Below are positions 37,219-45,673 of a stretch of DNA of 64,000 nucleotides, piece by piece. The stretch is from NCBI GenBank assembly GCA_038748775.1, contig JBCDIT010000004.1, positions 62,001 through 126,000 on the forward strand, in the 5' to 3' direction. How positions within the stretch are numbered: the stretch's first letter is position 1; each line of letters opens with the position of its first letter. This stretch comes from DAIQNV01 sp038748775. Its GTDB lineage: Bacteria; Planctomycetota; Phycisphaerae; Phycisphaerales; UBA1924. The notes under the pieces are model-generated. The model searched no databases. It saw nothing but the letters and a program-made list of their open reading frames with translations, and was not told the DNA's origin. Position numbers and translations under genes: made by a program.

Positions 37219-38571
37219 ATGTCATCGCACAGCCTTCGGCCGCCAGCTTGGGTGTCGGGAGTCGCGGTTCTTGCTTCGGTTGGCACGTTCGTTTGGACGA
37301 TCGTCACCACGGCGCCGATGGTGCCCGAGAGCAACGATTTCGCGCGCGATATCCGCAATCTGTTCGCGCGTCAGGAGTGGAGTTCGACAGTCGACCTGAG
37401 CCGCCAGCGGCTCGAGGAGAACGAGTCTTCGCTGCCGGCGCGGTTCTTCCTCGCGATGTCGCTCGAGCGACGCGGGTTTGAGGACGACAGCATCGAGGCG
37501 AGGCGGGTGTGGTCGAGGCTCCGCGAGCGGGCCGCGGCGCGACTCAATGAAAATCCGCTGGAAGACGTCCAACCGGGCGAGTTCACGGACTGGGTGGTCA
37601 CCGCGTATTTCGGGGGCTGGGCGTATCGGAAGCTTGGGAACGAAGCCAAGGCGCAGGAGCTTTGGGGCAACGCCGCGAAGCTGTACGGGCCCGATGGGTC
37701 GGGCGCCTCGATCACCCCGCAGCGTTGGTACGTGTACTCCAACCTGCTCGCGTTGATCGGTGAGCACGAACGGGCGCTCGATGCGTGGATGGCCGCGGTC
37801 GTCGAGGGGTATTCCGAGTTGTGGTATCGGGCCGACCCCGATTTGGTCGAACTCCGCCAGGACCCGAGGTTCGAGACGATCCGAAATGTCCGCGATGGCG
37901 TGCAGTCGTGGGTGAGGGACCTGTACGTCGACGGAATCGAGACTGGCTCGATGGACCTTATGATCGACTGCGTGGATCGCTACTTGCGCGTCGGCAACAG
38001 CCGTGATCGCGAGGCGCTGCTCTTCCGTGCGTTCGCTCTGGTTCAACAGGAAAGCAGCGAGTCGGAGGTGATCGACGCTTGGAGCGACCTCCGCGACGCG
38101 GCGAACCTCTGGGCCGAGATGGAGGTTCGGTCGGCTTTGATCCGTGCTGCCCAAGCGCGCGACGAGGAGTGGGACGCAGAGATGGTCCCGGAGATCCCGA
38201 CCGATCCGACCGAGGCGATCGCGGCCGGCGTGAACCCAGCCACCCTGTACTACCTGGGGTGGGCGGCCCGAGGGCTGAACAAGTCGGACCTGTCCGAGGC
38301 GATGTTTGGTCTTCTTGCGGACAACCAGGGACGAGGGCGTCCGAACGAGTACGACCGGGCCTGCTATCTCTCTCTCGCGGCGCGGCACGATGAGGCGATC
38401 GAGACCCTGCGCAAGTTGCAGGCGGGCCGCGGCCCGGCGAGCCCTTGGATGCGGGTCGACCCCGATTTCGGGCCGATCCAGGGCGACGATCGGTTCAAAG
38501 CGATCCTCGAAGGCGTGCCTCGGGAGTTCAACTCCTTCGGGGCTCAACGAACCCGGGTCCTCGACGGTTGA
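37219..38571 (+). CDS. Membrane-anchored TPR-like protein
   Basis: A 450-residue protein with one membrane segment near the start (WVSGVAVLASVGTFVWTIVTTAP) and then helical repeats resembling TPRs: LARQ-like helices such as LSRQRLEENESSLPARFFLAMSL, YFGGWAYRKLGNEAKAQELW, and EYDRACYLSLAARHDEAIETLRKL. No catalytic motif is visible; a scaffold role is likely. GAAAGGA lies upstream of the ATG at 37219. The nuoG gene begins 56 bases after the stop, but a functional link is not evident. Confidence 0.72.
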   Translation: MSSHSLRPPAWVSGVAVLASVGTFVWTIVTTAPMVPESNDFARDIRNLFARQEWSSTVDLSRQRLEENESSLPARFFLAMSLERRGFEDDSIEARRVWSRLRERAAARLNENPLEDVQPGEFTDWVVTAYFGGWAYRKLGNEAKAQELWGNAAKLYGPDGSGASITPQRWYVYSNLLALIGEHERALDAWMAAVVEGYSELWYRADPDLVELRQDPRFETIRNVRDGVQSWVRDLYVDGIETGSMDLMIDCVDRYLRVGNSRDREALLFRAFALVQQESSESEVIDAWSDLRDAANLWAEMEVRSALIRAAQARDEEWDAEMVPEIPTDPTEAIAAGVNPATLYYLGWAARGLNKSDLSEAMFGLLADNQGRGRPNEYDRACYLSLAARHDEAIETLRKLQAGRGPASPWMRVDPDFGPIQGDDRFKAILEGVPREFNSFGAQRTRVLDG

Positions 38572-38627
38572 TCCGGATCCGTCTCCGCTAGGATGGCGTT
38601 GCACGAGACCCCTTCCGGAAGCCGTTC

Positions 38628-40418
38628 ATGCCGACGATCACGATCAATGGTGTCCAGCTCGAGTTCACGCCCGGCGAGAAGATCCTCCAGGTTGCCACGA
38701 GGGCCCATGCCGAGGGCGAGGACACGCATATTCCCTACTACTGCTACCACGACGGTCTGAGCATCCCTGCCCAGTGCCGCATCTGCCTTGTCGAGGTGTG
38801 GGCGCCGAACCCCCGCAACGAGAACAAGCTTGAACCCATGATGGGCGGCAAGCTGCAGCCCGCCTGCTCGACCGACGCGAGCGACGGCTGGGTTGTCTAC
38901 GCCGGCAGCCCGAGGGCGGTCGCGAACCAGAAGGCGGTGATGGAGTACCTGCTCATCAACCACCCGCTTGACTGCCCGGTGTGCGACCAGGCCGGCGAGT
39001 GCGAGTTGCAGGACTACAGCTTCAAATTCGGTCGGGGCGTGTCCCGCTTCGAAGAGAGCAAGGTCAAGCAGCCCAAGAAGGATCTGGGCCCGCACGTCTA
39101 CATCTATTCGGACCGGTGCATCATGTGCACCCGGTGCGTGCGCTTCGCTCGCGAGGTGCCCGAGACCGCCGAATTGATGATCGACGGTCGCGGCAACCAG
39201 AGCCAGATCGACGTCTTCCCGGGCGTCGCGCTCGACAACGAGCTGAGCGCCAACGTGATCGACCTGTGCCCGGTGGGGGCGCTGCTCGACAAGGACTTCC
39301 TCTTTGCCCAGCGCGTGTGGTTCCTCAAGGGCACGCCCAGCATCGACGGAACGACCGCCAGCGGCGACAACATCACCATCGAGCACAACGAGGGCAAGAT
39401 CTACCGCTTCAAGCCTCGCACGAACCTCGCGATCAACAAGTGGTGGATCACCGATGAAGTTCGCTACGGGTGGAAGTTCATCCACTCGGCCGACCGCATC
39501 CAGACGCCCCTGCGCCGCCAGTACGGAACGCTGGTCGAGACCGATTGGGCCCGCGCCGCGGACCAGGCGTTGACCGGGCTCCGCGAGCGTTCGGTCGACC
39601 GGGGCACGCGGCTCGGGCTCGTCGTCAGCCCCATGCTGACCTGCGAAGAGGCGTACAGCCTGGCCACGCTCGCCCGCTCGATCGACGAGCACGCGATACT
39701 GGCGGTAGGGCCGGTGCCTTTCCGAGGCGAGGACAAGCACTTCCCGCCGTCCATCGATCGCAACGACCCCAAGGCGTACAAGACCTACGCGGAGAAGGCG
39801 CCCAACGCCCGAGGCGTGCGGCGGGTGCTCGAGGCCGTGACCGGCAGCACGCCTATCGAGTTCGACGTGTTCCGTTCAAACAACCTGAGCGAGTGTGGGG
39901 CGTTGATCCTCACCGCGAACTACCACTTCCCGAGCCAGTGGGCCGCCGAGGGCCTGACCGACGAACTCCGCGACGTGTACGTCACCCTGATCGACACCCT
40001 GGAGAGCGTGCTGACGGGCGTCGCCGACGTCGTTCTCCCGGGCGCGACGTGGACCGAGAAGGCCGGCACCTTCGAGAACGCCTCGAACCTGCTCCAGGCG
40101 TTCGAGCAGGCCATCCCGACCCAGCACGAATCCAAAAGCGAGGGCCAGATCGCGGCCGACCTGCACGCGATGCTCGAAGGCCAGACTTTCTCCCGCCCGA
40201 AGACCACAGCCGCCGACGCCGTGATAGACGAGGGGCCTGGCCAGGTACCGGCCGGCGCCGACGTCGCCGCGATGCCCCGTGCCGCGATCTTCAACGCGGC
40301 CAACACGCGGCAAGAGATGGCGAAGGCGTATCCGTCGCTGGGTGTGTTCCTGACCGACGTGTCCATGCCGAAGGCGGATGCGAAGGCGAAGCCGGACGTG
40401 GAGTTGATTGAACTTTAG
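38628..40418 (+). CDS. nuoG: NADH-quinone oxidoreductase subunit G (short form)
   Basis: Iron-sulfur subunit of complex I. All ligands for three clusters are present: 2Fe-2S by Cys39, Cys50, Cys53 and Cys80; 4Fe-4S N3 by His112, Cys116, Cys119 and Cys125; 4Fe-4S N4 by Cys164, Cys167, Cys170 and Cys214 (CPVGAL). A shortened molybdopterin-oxidoreductase-like domain follows to residue 596, ending in ADVVLPGATWTEKAGTFENAS-type residues. E. coli NuoG is about 900 residues. No other nuo gene is nearby, so the complex must be encoded elsewhere. The stop overlaps the convergent tcmP stop by four bases. Confidence 0.9.
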   Translation: MPTITINGVQLEFTPGEKILQVATRAHAEGEDTHIPYYCYHDGLSIPAQCRICLVEVWAPNPRNENKLEPMMGGKLQPACSTDASDGWVVYAGSPRAVANQKAVMEYLLINHPLDCPVCDQAGECELQDYSFKFGRGVSRFEESKVKQPKKDLGPHVYIYSDRCIMCTRCVRFAREVPETAELMIDGRGNQSQIDVFPGVALDNELSANVIDLCPVGALLDKDFLFAQRVWFLKGTPSIDGTTASGDNITIEHNEGKIYRFKPRTNLAINKWWITDEVRYGWKFIHSADRIQTPLRRQYGTLVETDWARAADQALTGLRERSVDRGTRLGLVVSPMLTCEEAYSLATLARSIDEHAILAVGPVPFRGEDKHFPPSIDRNDPKAYKTYAEKAPNARGVRRVLEAVTGSTPIEFDVFRSNNLSECGALILTANYHFPSQWAAEGLTDELRDVYVTLIDTLESVLTGVADVVLPGATWTEKAGTFENASNLLQAFEQAIPTQHESKSEGQIAADLHAMLEGQTFSRPKTTAADAVIDEGPGQVPAGADVAAMPRAAIFNAANTRQEMAKAYPSLGVFLTDVSMPKADAKAKPDVELIEL

Positions 40419-41545
40419 GTCATTGATCGGGCCCAGACCTTCACTTTGCCGTTGATTTTAGTCTTGCCAGTTTCGGACTCGAGTCGGTTCGAACGTAGAA
40501 GATCGCTAATTCGACTTCGTATTTCCTTCTGAACGAAGACGCCGAAGTTTTCTGCGGCAACCTGGAAGACGAGCTTATCGCGCTCAACGGGTTGAGCAGC
40601 AAGTTGAAAGAGCAGTTCGTCTATAGACGAAATCGCTGGTGTAGCCGCTAGAGCCGGAGGCGCGAACAGACCTGCTTGGCCATCGGCTTCTGCTTCAAGC
40701 AGCGCGCGGTGGGCTTCGGCCATATTGTCGTTCATGAGGCAAAGGGCGTCCGGGTGTCGGGATGCGAAGACGAGTACGTACTTCGGTACCCGATGGCTAG
40801 AACGATGATAGAGCGCGTGGTAGCAAACTTGCTTGAAGTGCTGACGAAGTACGCTGACGTATCCATCGACAACGGCATTCACGGCTGAAGGAAAGTGTGT
40901 GCAGTCTTCCACGATCTCCTGCCACCAATCGCCGCCGACGATGCGGTCCAGTTCGGCGATCTCTGGGCGCGTCGGCACTACGCCTGCTTCAGGATCGTCG
41001 TGTAATGAGCCCGATCGTCCCTTTGCCGCGAGTCCCCATCGGACGAAAATCGGTGCGTTGAAGTTGATGAGGGCTTCGACCGACCGGTCGCGGGAGACCA
41101 ATTCAAACACCGAAGTGAGCGCCGATAGCTCAAGTCCGCGAACTGCATATGGATCGAGATACATAAAGACGGTGCCACGCGACGCGAGTGACCGTACGTA
41201 GTCCAAGTTTGAAAGAAATGGTCCAGGTCGCACCTCGGCATTTGGAAACGCCGCAACCAGCGTCGAAAGACGTTTGCGAAGGGAAGGGTCGTCCTCGATG
41301 AGCACGAGTTTTCCGGGCCGGTTGAGCTTCGCGCGCTGAAGCGCGCTGTGAAGCAGGAGTGGTGAGCCTGCTGTGTCGTCCGCGTACTTTCCAGCGCCAG
41401 CAAATCCATCGATGAGAAAGATCGATTGGCCCAGGCGATTGACCTTTGCTAGGTATGGCGTCAAATACCGGCTGAGGATTTGGTCCTTTCGCTTGGACCA
41501 ACTCCGCTTGGAGTCGAAGAATGCAGCATCCGCCTGGTGAGGCAT
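40415..41545 (-). CDS. tcmP: Three-Cys-motif partner protein TcmP
   Basis: A 376-residue protein matching the TcmP family (TIGR04474), which nearly always stands next to a three-Cys-motif protein, as here. The N-terminal half looks like a Rossmann methyltransferase: IFLIDGFAGAGKY at about residues 42-54 (motif I), then KLVLIEDDPSLRKRL and VFMYLDPYAVRGLE. The activity is unproven in the family. The gene lies three bases after the DUF5131 gene, with AGGA seven bases before the ATG. Base composition is visibly lower in G+C than the flanks, suggesting recent acquisition. Confidence 0.88.
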   Translation of the reverse strand: MPHQADAAFFDSKRSWSKRKDQILSRYLTPYLAKVNRLGQSIFLIDGFAGAGKYADDTAGSPLLLHSALQRAKLNRPGKLVLIEDDPSLRKRLSTLVAAFPNAEVRPGPFLSNLDYVRSLASRGTVFMYLDPYAVRGLELSALTSVFELVSRDRSVEALINFNAPIFVRWGLAAKGRSGSLHDDPEAGVVPTRPEIAELDRIVGGDWWQEIVEDCTHFPSAVNAVVDGYVSVLRQHFKQVCYHALYHRSSHRVPKYVLVFASRHPDALCLMNDNMAEAHRALLEAEADGQAGLFAPPALAATPAISSIDELLFQLAAQPVERDKLVFQVAAENFGVFVQKEIRSRISDLLRSNRLESETGKTKINGKVKVWARSMT

Positions 41546-41548
41546 AAG

Positions 41549-42313
41549 TCATCCTGTGATTGTCTTCGGCATCCCGTCCCAAGTCTGCCCGTCAAGCTCC
41601 CGCCCAGTCTTCTTCTTGTTCACGCCACCCCATTGCTTGAAGAAAAAGTGCACGCCCTTTGCCTCGCATTGCTCTTTGATCTGCAGTGCCCATGAGCCCT
41701 GCATGGGCCTTGAATGCGGGCCAGACTCTCCGCCCACGATGACCCAGTCGATACCAGCGAGAGGGACTCGGGCGAGCGGACCGAGAAGGGGTTCACAACT
41801 TAGGAACCGCACCTTCGCGGGTATGCGCTTGAGTAGACGAATCCGGTCGTAGTACCGCTTGAGTTCCACGCTTGTTCCGAGCCACACGTTGTCGGGCCAA
41901 GGCAACTCGCCGGCGAGTTCGAGCGCTCGCTCGGGGCGCTTGGTGAGGACCTGGAAGACGTGCTGCGGACACTCGGTCATGACCGCAAAGACGCGATGGA
42001 TGAACGGCACCGGGACGTTCTCGTGAAAGAGATCGCTCATCGAGTTCACGAAGATGGTGCGAGGCAGTCGCCACGACAACGGCTGTTTGAGTGCGCCTTC
42101 GTCGAGATTGATGCGTCCCTGAAACACCGGGCGTCCATCGCGGGCACGCGTCGCCGTGCCTTCGTACTTCGCTCCGGGCTTTCCGCCCATCCGCTCAAGA
42201 CGAAGAGCCATGCGTGCGGCGTAGCAGTTCAGACATCCAGGCGATACCGGCGTGCACCCAGCCACTGGGTTCCAGGTCGTCTGCGTCCACTCGATGGATG
42301 AAGCCTGCGCCAT
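41549..42313 (-). CDS. DUF5131 (phage Gp37/Gp68) three-Cys protein
   Basis: A 254-residue member of PF07505/DUF5131. The three-Cys motif Cys20-x6-Cys27-x2-Cys30 (CTPVSPGCLNC) follows IEWTQTTWNPVAG, and the rest shows the family blocks GRINLDEGALKQPLSWRLPRTIF (here split), MSDLFHENVP, VFQVLTKRPERAL and VIVGGESG. The Cys spacing differs from the CX3CX2C of classical radical SAM enzymes, though a metal-cluster role is plausible. The ATG at 42313 has GGAGGGG directly upstream, while 13 codons further up the frame lacks support. It is the first gene of the two-gene module with tcmP. Confidence 0.9.
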   Translation of the reverse strand: MAQASSIEWTQTTWNPVAGCTPVSPGCLNCYAARMALRLERMGGKPGAKYEGTATRARDGRPVFQGRINLDEGALKQPLSWRLPRTIFVNSMSDLFHENVPVPFIHRVFAVMTECPQHVFQVLTKRPERALELAGELPWPDNVWLGTSVELKRYYDRIRLLKRIPAKVRFLSCEPLLGPLARVPLAGIDWVIVGGESGPHSRPMQGSWALQIKEQCEAKGVHFFFKQWGGVNKKKTGRELDGQTWDGMPKTITG

Positions 42314-42323
42314 GATCCCCTCC

Positions 42324-42354
42324 GAATATAGAGCTTCGTTTGGTTTATGCAAAC
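42324..42354 (-). promoter_or_regulatory. Possible promoter of the DUF5131-tcmP module
   Basis: On the minus strand TTTGCA, a 17-base spacer and TATATT resemble a sigma-70 promoter in an unusually AT-rich stretch. However, it would start transcription inside the GGAGGGG ribosome site, so the true promoter may lie further upstream. Confidence 0.25.
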
Positions 42355-42528
42355 ATCTTGCTGAAGATCGGTTTGGCCACTCAAATGCGTGGAATTTCGG
42401 GGCTTACATTTCTCATTCGTGTGGACGCTTGTTTGGGAACCTCACGCCATATCCCGACGAAAGTGGCGTTGTAGACGTGCCCGCCGCACTCTTATCCCCC
42501 AGCCGCGGCGGATCACGGGAGAGAACCC

Positions 42529-42954
42529 ATGCGGTCTATCGCGATCGTGGTGTGCGTCGATTGCGCGGCGAGCGTCGTCGTTGCCGGCCCGGTCGGTTTC
42601 GACGACGAGGTGGTCACCGATCGGGTGCACCCCGCCGCAATGGATGCGAACTTACCGGTCGGCGTTGTATGCGATCGGCTCGGGAATCTGAGCGTTGGCG
42701 AAGCGGACGGTGTCGCCGCGTTTATTGGCTTTCCTGCGCGATGGGCCCAGGCGTTGCGTTCGGACGCTTTGACGGCGTGCGTTGCGTTCTTTGTCGAACT
42801 GGCAGACGGCGTCGCGATGATCGCGTTGCTCGACGAGAGAGTGGTCTCCCACGAGATCGTCACGAATCCGATCCCTCGTGACGCTTCTTCGTGGTTCGGC
42901 GGTTCCTCGGGCAATACGCCCGAGGAGCTGTCGGTTTCGATGCTGGCGCCGTAG
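42529..42954 (+). CDS. Small hypothetical secreted protein
   Basis: No family recognised. A 141-residue open frame with a good ribosome site (GGGAGAG five bases before the ATG) and a hydrophobic N-terminus (AIVVCVDCAASVVVAG) that could be a signal peptide. The remaining protein is mixed alpha/beta, with GVVCDRLGNLSVGEADGVAAFIGF in the middle and LADGVAMIALLDERVV near the end. It is not similar to its neighbours. The truA gene begins 34 bases after its stop, so it may belong to the same transcript. Because the GC-rich genome yields many spurious frames, the call is uncertain. Confidence 0.55.
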   Translation: MRSIAIVVCVDCAASVVVAGPVGFDDEVVTDRVHPAAMDANLPVGVVCDRLGNLSVGEADGVAAFIGFPARWAQALRSDALTACVAFFVELADGVAMIALLDERVVSHEIVTNPIPRDASSWFGGSSGNTPEELSVSMLAP

Positions 42955-42988
42955 CGCCTTGGTCGGACGGCGTGCGAACGATGAAGGC

Positions 42989-43855
42989 GTGACGACCTCG
43001 ACGCGCTACGCACTCACGCTCGCTTACGACGGCACCGATTTCCATGGGTGGCAATATCAGGAGCACCCGCCGGCTCAAGGTGAGGACGAGCCGACGGTGC
43101 TCCGGACGGTGCAGCACGAGGTGACCGAGGCGCTGCGCCGGCTCTGCCGCGAGCCGGCGTTGGTGGTCACCGGCGCGAGCCGGACCGACACCGGGGTGCA
43201 CGCCGGCGGGGTGCACCCGTCGGGTGTGCCCGGGGGGCAACTCGCGTCGTTTACTTCGCACCACGATCCGTCGATCGGCGTGGGGTGGCCCGCCGACCGA
43301 GGGGCCGACGTCTTGGTCCGCGCGCTCAACACCGAGTTGCCCCGAGACGTCCTTTGTGTCGACGCCCGGGTCGTTCCCGAGGCGTTCCATCCGATCCGCG
43401 CCGCGACGAACAAGCAGTACACCTACCGCATCGTCGCGAGCCCGACGCGTCCGCTTTGGGACCGGCGATACGTCTTCCACACCTGGCATGGGCTCGATCC
43501 CGACGCGATGGCCGTCGCGGCCGAGCGGCTCGTCGGCGAGCACGATTTCGCGAGCTTCGCGAAGGTGAACCACGGGCGCGAGACGACGGTCCGCACGATC
43601 TTCGCGTGCGACGTCGCCAGGCTCGACCGGGCCGACGGGCTTGAGGTCGCGATCACCGTGTCGGGCTCGGGCTTCCTCTACAACATGGTGCGGATCATCG
43701 CAGGGACGCTGATGGAGGCGGGACGGGGACGGATCTCGCCCGACGACGTGGCGCGTTTCTTAGCCGAACCAGACCGCCGGGCGAACCCGGCGCCGACGCT
43801 CCCGCCGCAGGGGCTCCGGCTCGATTGGATCGAGTGGGACGAGGGCGCGACATGA
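42989..43855 (+). CDS. truA: tRNA pseudouridine synthase TruA
   Basis: Makes pseudouridine at positions 38-40 of tRNA anticodon stems. The catalytic Asp67 is in SRTDTGVHA. Other family blocks are YALTLAYDGTDFHGWQYQ, KQYTYRI and GSGFLYNMVRIIAGTLMEAG. After the catalytic block there is an extra stretch (GGVHPSGVPGGQ) that lengthens the usual loop. The protein is 288 residues from the GTG at 42989. Its stop overlaps the next gene's start (ATGA), so they are coupled. Confidence 0.95.
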   Translation: MTTSTRYALTLAYDGTDFHGWQYQEHPPAQGEDEPTVLRTVQHEVTEALRRLCREPALVVTGASRTDTGVHAGGVHPSGVPGGQLASFTSHHDPSIGVGWPADRGADVLVRALNTELPRDVLCVDARVVPEAFHPIRAATNKQYTYRIVASPTRPLWDRRYVFHTWHGLDPDAMAVAAERLVGEHDFASFAKVNHGRETTVRTIFACDVARLDRADGLEVAITVSGSGFLYNMVRIIAGTLMEAGRGRISPDDVARFLAEPDRRANPAPTLPPQGLRLDWIEWDEGAT

Positions 43856-44388
43856 GCATCCCGACCCCAGCGACCGATCGCCTCGAGTTCCGCGTCCCCA
43901 CGATCAAGGATGCCGAAACGCTTCATCAAGTGTTCGATGACGACGAGGTCATGCGATACATCGGCGATGGCTCAAGGTGGTCGCTCGACGCCGTCGAATC
44001 GCGGCTCGCCCGGGGCGCAGCGCTCGTCGACGATGGCAAGCCCTACTTCTGGACGGTTGCCCGTCGAGATACCGGCGAGATCATCGGGCAGGGTGGGATC
44101 GTGGGCATCGAGTTCGCCGGCCCCGAGATCGAACTCGGGTACCGGCTCGGGCGTGCGCATTGGGGACGGGGCTTCGCTTCGGAGATCGCGCAGGCCGCGG
44201 TCGACACGGCGTTCGCGCCCGTCGATCGGGGCGGGTTCAGTCTCGACCGGCTCGTCGCCGTGTGCTTTCCCGAAAACACACCCTCTCGACGTGTGCTCGC
44301 GAAGACGGGGTTCGTTGAGTTGGGGATGACCGACTCGTACTACGGTGTCGAGTGCCTTTTGCACGAGCAACTCCGCGCCGATGCATAA
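43852..44388 (+). CDS. GNAT-family N-acetyltransferase (RimJ/RimL-like)
   Basis: Acetyl-CoA-dependent N-acetyltransferase of 178 residues. The fold is visible in TDRLEFRVPTIKDAETLHQVFDD, IELGYRLGRAHWGRGFASEIAQA (the pyrophosphate-binding loop RxxxGxG/A region) and VCFPENTPSRRVLAKTGF. These features match the RimJ/RimL subgroup, which acetylates ribosomal proteins or amino acids, but the substrate cannot be predicted. The ATG overlaps the truA stop by four bases. Confidence 0.88.
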   Translation: MSIPTPATDRLEFRVPTIKDAETLHQVFDDDEVMRYIGDGSRWSLDAVESRLARGAALVDDGKPYFWTVARRDTGEIIGQGGIVGIEFAGPEIELGYRLGRAHWGRGFASEIAQAAVDTAFAPVDRGGFSLDRLVAVCFPENTPSRRVLAKTGFVELGMTDSYYGVECLLHEQLRADA

Positions 44389-44398
44389 TCTGCGAGCG

Positions 44399-45655
44399 AT
44401 GCCCCTCACGATCCTCCACATCTCGACTCGCCTCATCCTCGGCGGCTCGCAAGAGAACACCGTTCTGTCCTGTGAAGGCCAGGCGAACAACGGTCACGAC
44501 GTGCACCTTGCTTTCGGCCCGATCTACGGCCCCGAGGGCTCGCACCTCGATCGGGTCAGCGCGTTCCGCACCGACGACGGTCGGGGGATCACATCGCACG
44601 AACTGCCCAACATGGTCCGCGAGATCCACCCGGTCAAAGACCACTTCTGCTTCCACAACGACCTCAAGAAGCTGATGCGTGACGTCAAGCCCGACGTCGT
44701 GCACACGCACTCGTCGAAGGCGGGGATCCTCGGGCGGTGGGCCGCGTGGAGCGCGAGGCTGCCCAACGGTCATCGCCCGGCGGTGATCCACACCATCCAC
44801 GGCCCGCCGTTCATGCCGATCGAGGGCGGCGTCGGCAAGCGGGCCGCGGTACGCACGAAGAACGCGATCTACACGGCGGCCGAGTCCTTCGCGGCCAAGC
44901 GGTGTCATCTCATTTTGTCTGTGGCCGACGCGATGACCGAGCAGTTTCTCGACAGAGGCATCGGTCGCCCGGAGCAATATCTCACGGTGCGTTCTGGCCT
45001 TGAGACCGAGCCCTTTATCACCGCTGGTCCTGGCGACGATCGCGCGTCGGTTCGGCGTGAACTGGGGTTCGAGGACGATGACTTCGTCATCGGCACCGTG
45101 GCGAGGCTCGCGGAGCACAAGGGGCACGATGACCTTCTCGATGCGCTGGGCGATGAACTCAAGGTCCGCCCGAACTGGAAACTGCTCTGGGTCGGCGACG
45201 GCTGGTGGCGTGATCGCTTGCTTGGGCGCGTGCGCGAGATGGGACTGACCGATCGGGTGATCACGACCGGGCTCGTGCCCAATGCGCAGGTGCCTCGATT
45301 CATGCGGGCGATGGACGTGCTTGCCCACCCGAGCTATCGGGAAGGGCTGCCCCGGACGGTGCCTCAGGCCCTGCTCACCGGGGTGCCGTCGGTCGCCCAT
45401 GACGTCGATGGCACCAAAGAGATCTGTATCGACGCGGTCGCCAACAAGGAGAACGGGACCGGTCGCCTTGTATCGCCTGGCGATCACCCTGGGCTTCGCG
45501 AGGCGGTGCTCTGGATGTTCGATCACCCCGAAGAACGCGCCGGGCTCGGGGCCCGGGGAAGAGACCTGGTGCTCCAAGACTTCTCGGCCCGGCGCATGGT
45601 CGAGCATCTCGAAGAGGTGTACGCGCAGGCCATTGACATGGCCCGGCGGGCCTGA
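44399..45655 (+). CDS. GT4-family glycosyltransferase
   Basis: Transfers a sugar from an activated donor to a growing surface glycan. A GT-B fold is indicated by the N-terminal Rossmann opening LTILHISTRLILGGSQENT, the acceptor-side HTHSSKAGILGRWAAW, and the C-terminal donor-binding region EGLPRTVPQALLTGVPSVAHDVDG, where the usual second Glu of E-x7-E is Gln. The protein is 418 residues from the ATG at 44399. An ATG at 44381 would overlap the GNAT gene. The neighbouring sugar dehydrogenase and SIS isomerase suggest a polysaccharide or glycolipid role. Confidence 0.88.
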   Translation: MPLTILHISTRLILGGSQENTVLSCEGQANNGHDVHLAFGPIYGPEGSHLDRVSAFRTDDGRGITSHELPNMVREIHPVKDHFCFHNDLKKLMRDVKPDVVHTHSSKAGILGRWAAWSARLPNGHRPAVIHTIHGPPFMPIEGGVGKRAAVRTKNAIYTAAESFAAKRCHLILSVADAMTEQFLDRGIGRPEQYLTVRSGLETEPFITAGPGDDRASVRRELGFEDDDFVIGTVARLAEHKGHDDLLDALGDELKVRPNWKLLWVGDGWWRDRLLGRVREMGLTDRVITTGLVPNAQVPRFMRAMDVLAHPSYREGLPRTVPQALLTGVPSVAHDVDGTKEICIDAVANKENGTGRLVSPGDHPGLREAVLWMFDHPEERAGLGARGRDLVLQDFSARRMVEHLEEVYAQAIDMARRA

Positions 45656-45673
45656 ATCTGCGACACTGACAAC

